NCBI GenBank assembly: GCA_964464925.1
Contig: CAYXLI010000068.1
Coordinates: forward strand, 1 to 7,642
DNA length: 7,642 nt
Origin: CAYXLI01 sp964464925
Lineage (GTDB): Bacteria > Acidobacteriota > Terriglobia > Bryobacterales > Bryobacteraceae
Direction: 5' to 3'
In this document: positions 6,599-7,642 of the stretch, in pieces
Numbering within the stretch: the first letter of the stretch is position 1
Layout: every line of letters begins with the position of its first letter
The notes under the pieces: model-generated
Told to the model about the DNA's origin: nothing
The model's database searches: none
Seen by the model: the letters and a program-made list of their open reading frames with translations, nothing else
Made by a program: the position numbers and the translations under genes

Positions 6599-7324
6599 CT
6601 ATTGCCGCCAAATCTTCTTAGCCCAGTCCTTCAGCGTATCGGACAGATCCCAGTTCGTCACACCTAGCCGACTTGCCAGCGCGTCCCACGATTGCGCCAC
6701 CAACTCATTCTCTGGTTCCATCTCATTGCGGCGCCAACAGTAGGTTTGGACGCCCGAGTTTATGAAACTCGCAATGCTAAGTCCCGCCGATTCCTCCTGA
6801 GTGATTCTGCCCTTGTGAAGCACAATACCTATCAAGACGCCCATCGGTGCCGTATGAATTTTCAGTAGGTCTACCGGACTGCCATAGATTTCCCGGAGTG
6901 CCTTCGAGCTCTCGAAGATACTCCTAACCGCTTTCGAGTGTCCGGCCCTGCACGCGCACAAAAACAGGCGCTTCGCCTGAAAGCGCCTTATCAGCTTGCC
7001 CACTTCAGTCCACGGCACGATTGCATCGCCTACTATCGCCAATCCATTCTCATCGCTGTGCCCAACGATCAGGACGTTTCGAAATCGTCCGTACCTTGTA
7101 AACGCCGCACGCAGATCATCTTCAAGCTCCGCCATCGTTGAGGTTTGAACAAGGGCTATCCGTCGCGACGTAAATGCAACACTCGCTAAACGACCGAACC
7201 ACGTGCCGAGATTCATTGCGGTCCGGGCGAGTTCCTGCGAATCACATTCGATTATCAGGAGATCGCTGCATGAGACAACTTTCCGAGTCTTAGCCGTTCG
7301 GTTCCTTCGACTTCGTACTGACAT
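6599..7324 (-). CDS. caspase/CHAT-like (clan CD peptidase-like) small protein
   Basis: This is a 241-residue protein without signal peptide or membrane helix. Residues 82-94 read RNVLIVGHSDENG, a hydrophobic strand ending in His89. Residues 119-128 read RLFLCACRAG, a second hydrophobic strand ending in Cys125. A hydrophobic block before His and another before Cys, about 36 residues apart with an intervening strand-helix (LAIVGDAIVPWTEVGKLI), is the layout of clan CD cysteine peptidases, especially CHAT and caspase-like domains, where the second motif is often DACRSG or SACETG. The residue after His is Ser, not the usual Gly, so activity is not certain. The C-terminus has a helical end (WDLSDTLKDWAKKIW). 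Start: ATG 7324 is chosen; an in-frame GTG at 7381 adds 19 unremarkable residues, and neither has a clear ribosome-binding site. The fold is inferred from motifs, not alignment; CHAT, metacaspase-like or another clan CD family are all possible. Confidence 0.7.
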   Translation of the reverse strand: MSVRSRRNRTAKTRKVVSCSDLLIIECDSQELARTAMNLGTWFGRLASVAFTSRRIALVQTSTMAELEDDLRAAFTRYGRFRNVLIVGHSDENGLAIVGDAIVPWTEVGKLIRRFQAKRLFLCACRAGHSKAVRSIFESSKALREIYGSPVDLLKIHTAPMGVLIGIVLHKGRITQEESAGLSIASFINSGVQTYCWRRNEMEPENELVAQSWDALASRLGVTNWDLSDTLKDWAKKIWRQ

Positions 7325-7642
7325 TCCGTTAAACGAATATTCTAGCGTTTGCAGAACCAGACCTCCGGGGGGCCGGATCACTGCCGCCGACGGTCATGGC
7401 AAGTTGAAGAGCTTGAACAACATGTTGGAGTTTCATCCAGGAATGCGTCCGCGTCGGGTACGGGCTAGAACACCATATGCCCGACGTGTTCGGAGATTGT
7501 CAGGTCGACCAGATCACTCCCGAGAAACGCCCTTAGGTTCTCTGAATGATTGCACCCGGCCCCAGCCTTTCCTTCTCGACACCTCCTACTCACCGGAAAC
7601 TGGTCACAGCACTTATAAATATTCTTCCGGCACTCTCTAACC
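7325..7642. other. upstream region of the caspase-like gene, no confident gene
   Basis: No convincing gene fills this 318-base end. On the minus strand TTAGAG (plus 7635-7640) and TATAAG (plus 7612-7617), spaced by 17 bases, form a weak promoter that could drive the caspase-like gene with a leader of nearly 300 bases. A 35-codon minus-strand frame (ATG at 7436, TAA at 7331-7329) ends four bases before the ATG at 7324 and might be a leader peptide. Plus-strand open frames here are antisense to the caspase-like gene and have no start signals. Confidence 0.35.

Noticed and set aside
6435..6743. A 102-codon plus-strand frame starting MNQSTSDTACGLPADSTG, just after the DUF4145 stop.
   Set aside because: It has no ribosome-binding site, its second half is antisense to the better-supported caspase-like gene, and no domain or motif is recognisable.
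7203..7640. A 145-codon plus-strand frame near the window end.
   Set aside because: Its first part is antisense to the caspase-like gene, there is no start signal, and the translated tail has no recognisable domain.
7597..7642. AT-rich TTATAAATATTC tract as a plus-strand promoter.
   Set aside because: No acceptable -35 lies at the right distance on the plus strand, and no gene follows before the window ends.

Overview
The window looks like a piece of an Acidobacteriota genome, probably from the Bryobacterales/Solibacter side. The main reason is the very large Oar-type TonB-dependent receptor: a signal peptide, then a carboxypeptidase-regulatory-like domain, then plug and barrel. These are heavily expanded in that phylum. 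A Tat-motif TIM-barrel protein of the sugar isomerase/epimerase type fits the same lineage. The assignment rests on protein style only, because there is no rRNA or marker gene here. The sequence is a draft scaffold: it holds a run of exactly 100 N at 4235-4334.

Left half (1-5429). A strong sigma-70-like promoter (16-44) drives the receptor gene (70-3594, GTG start). After a 168-base spacer with its own likely promoter comes a small membrane-anchored HMA_2-type gene (3763-4478), which the assembly gap interrupts. The gap is flanked on both sides by the same 28 bases. If the two copies are collapsed into one, the gene becomes a clean 195-residue reading frame, so the gap is most simply an assembly artefact and not missing sequence. 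The restored end of this gene overlaps by 54 bases the end of the convergent TIM-barrel gene (5429-4425, minus strand).

Right half (5430-7642). This part reads as an accessory module. A zinc-ribbon plus DUF4145 protein (5710-6423, plus) faces a small protein with a His/Cys dyad in caspase/CHAT-like (clan CD peptidase) context (7324-6599, minus). Inverted repeats lie upstream of the DUF4145 gene (5633-5656) and between the two genes (6474-6497). Neither protein has a demonstrated function. A DUF4145 protein next to a stand-alone caspase-like protein is the best candidate here for an undescribed, possibly defence-related, pair, but convergent orientation means they are not an operon and the link is only proximity.

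The receptor, HMA_2 protein and TIM-barrel protein have no obvious common pathway. No rRNA, tRNA, CRISPR array, transposase or integrase was seen.
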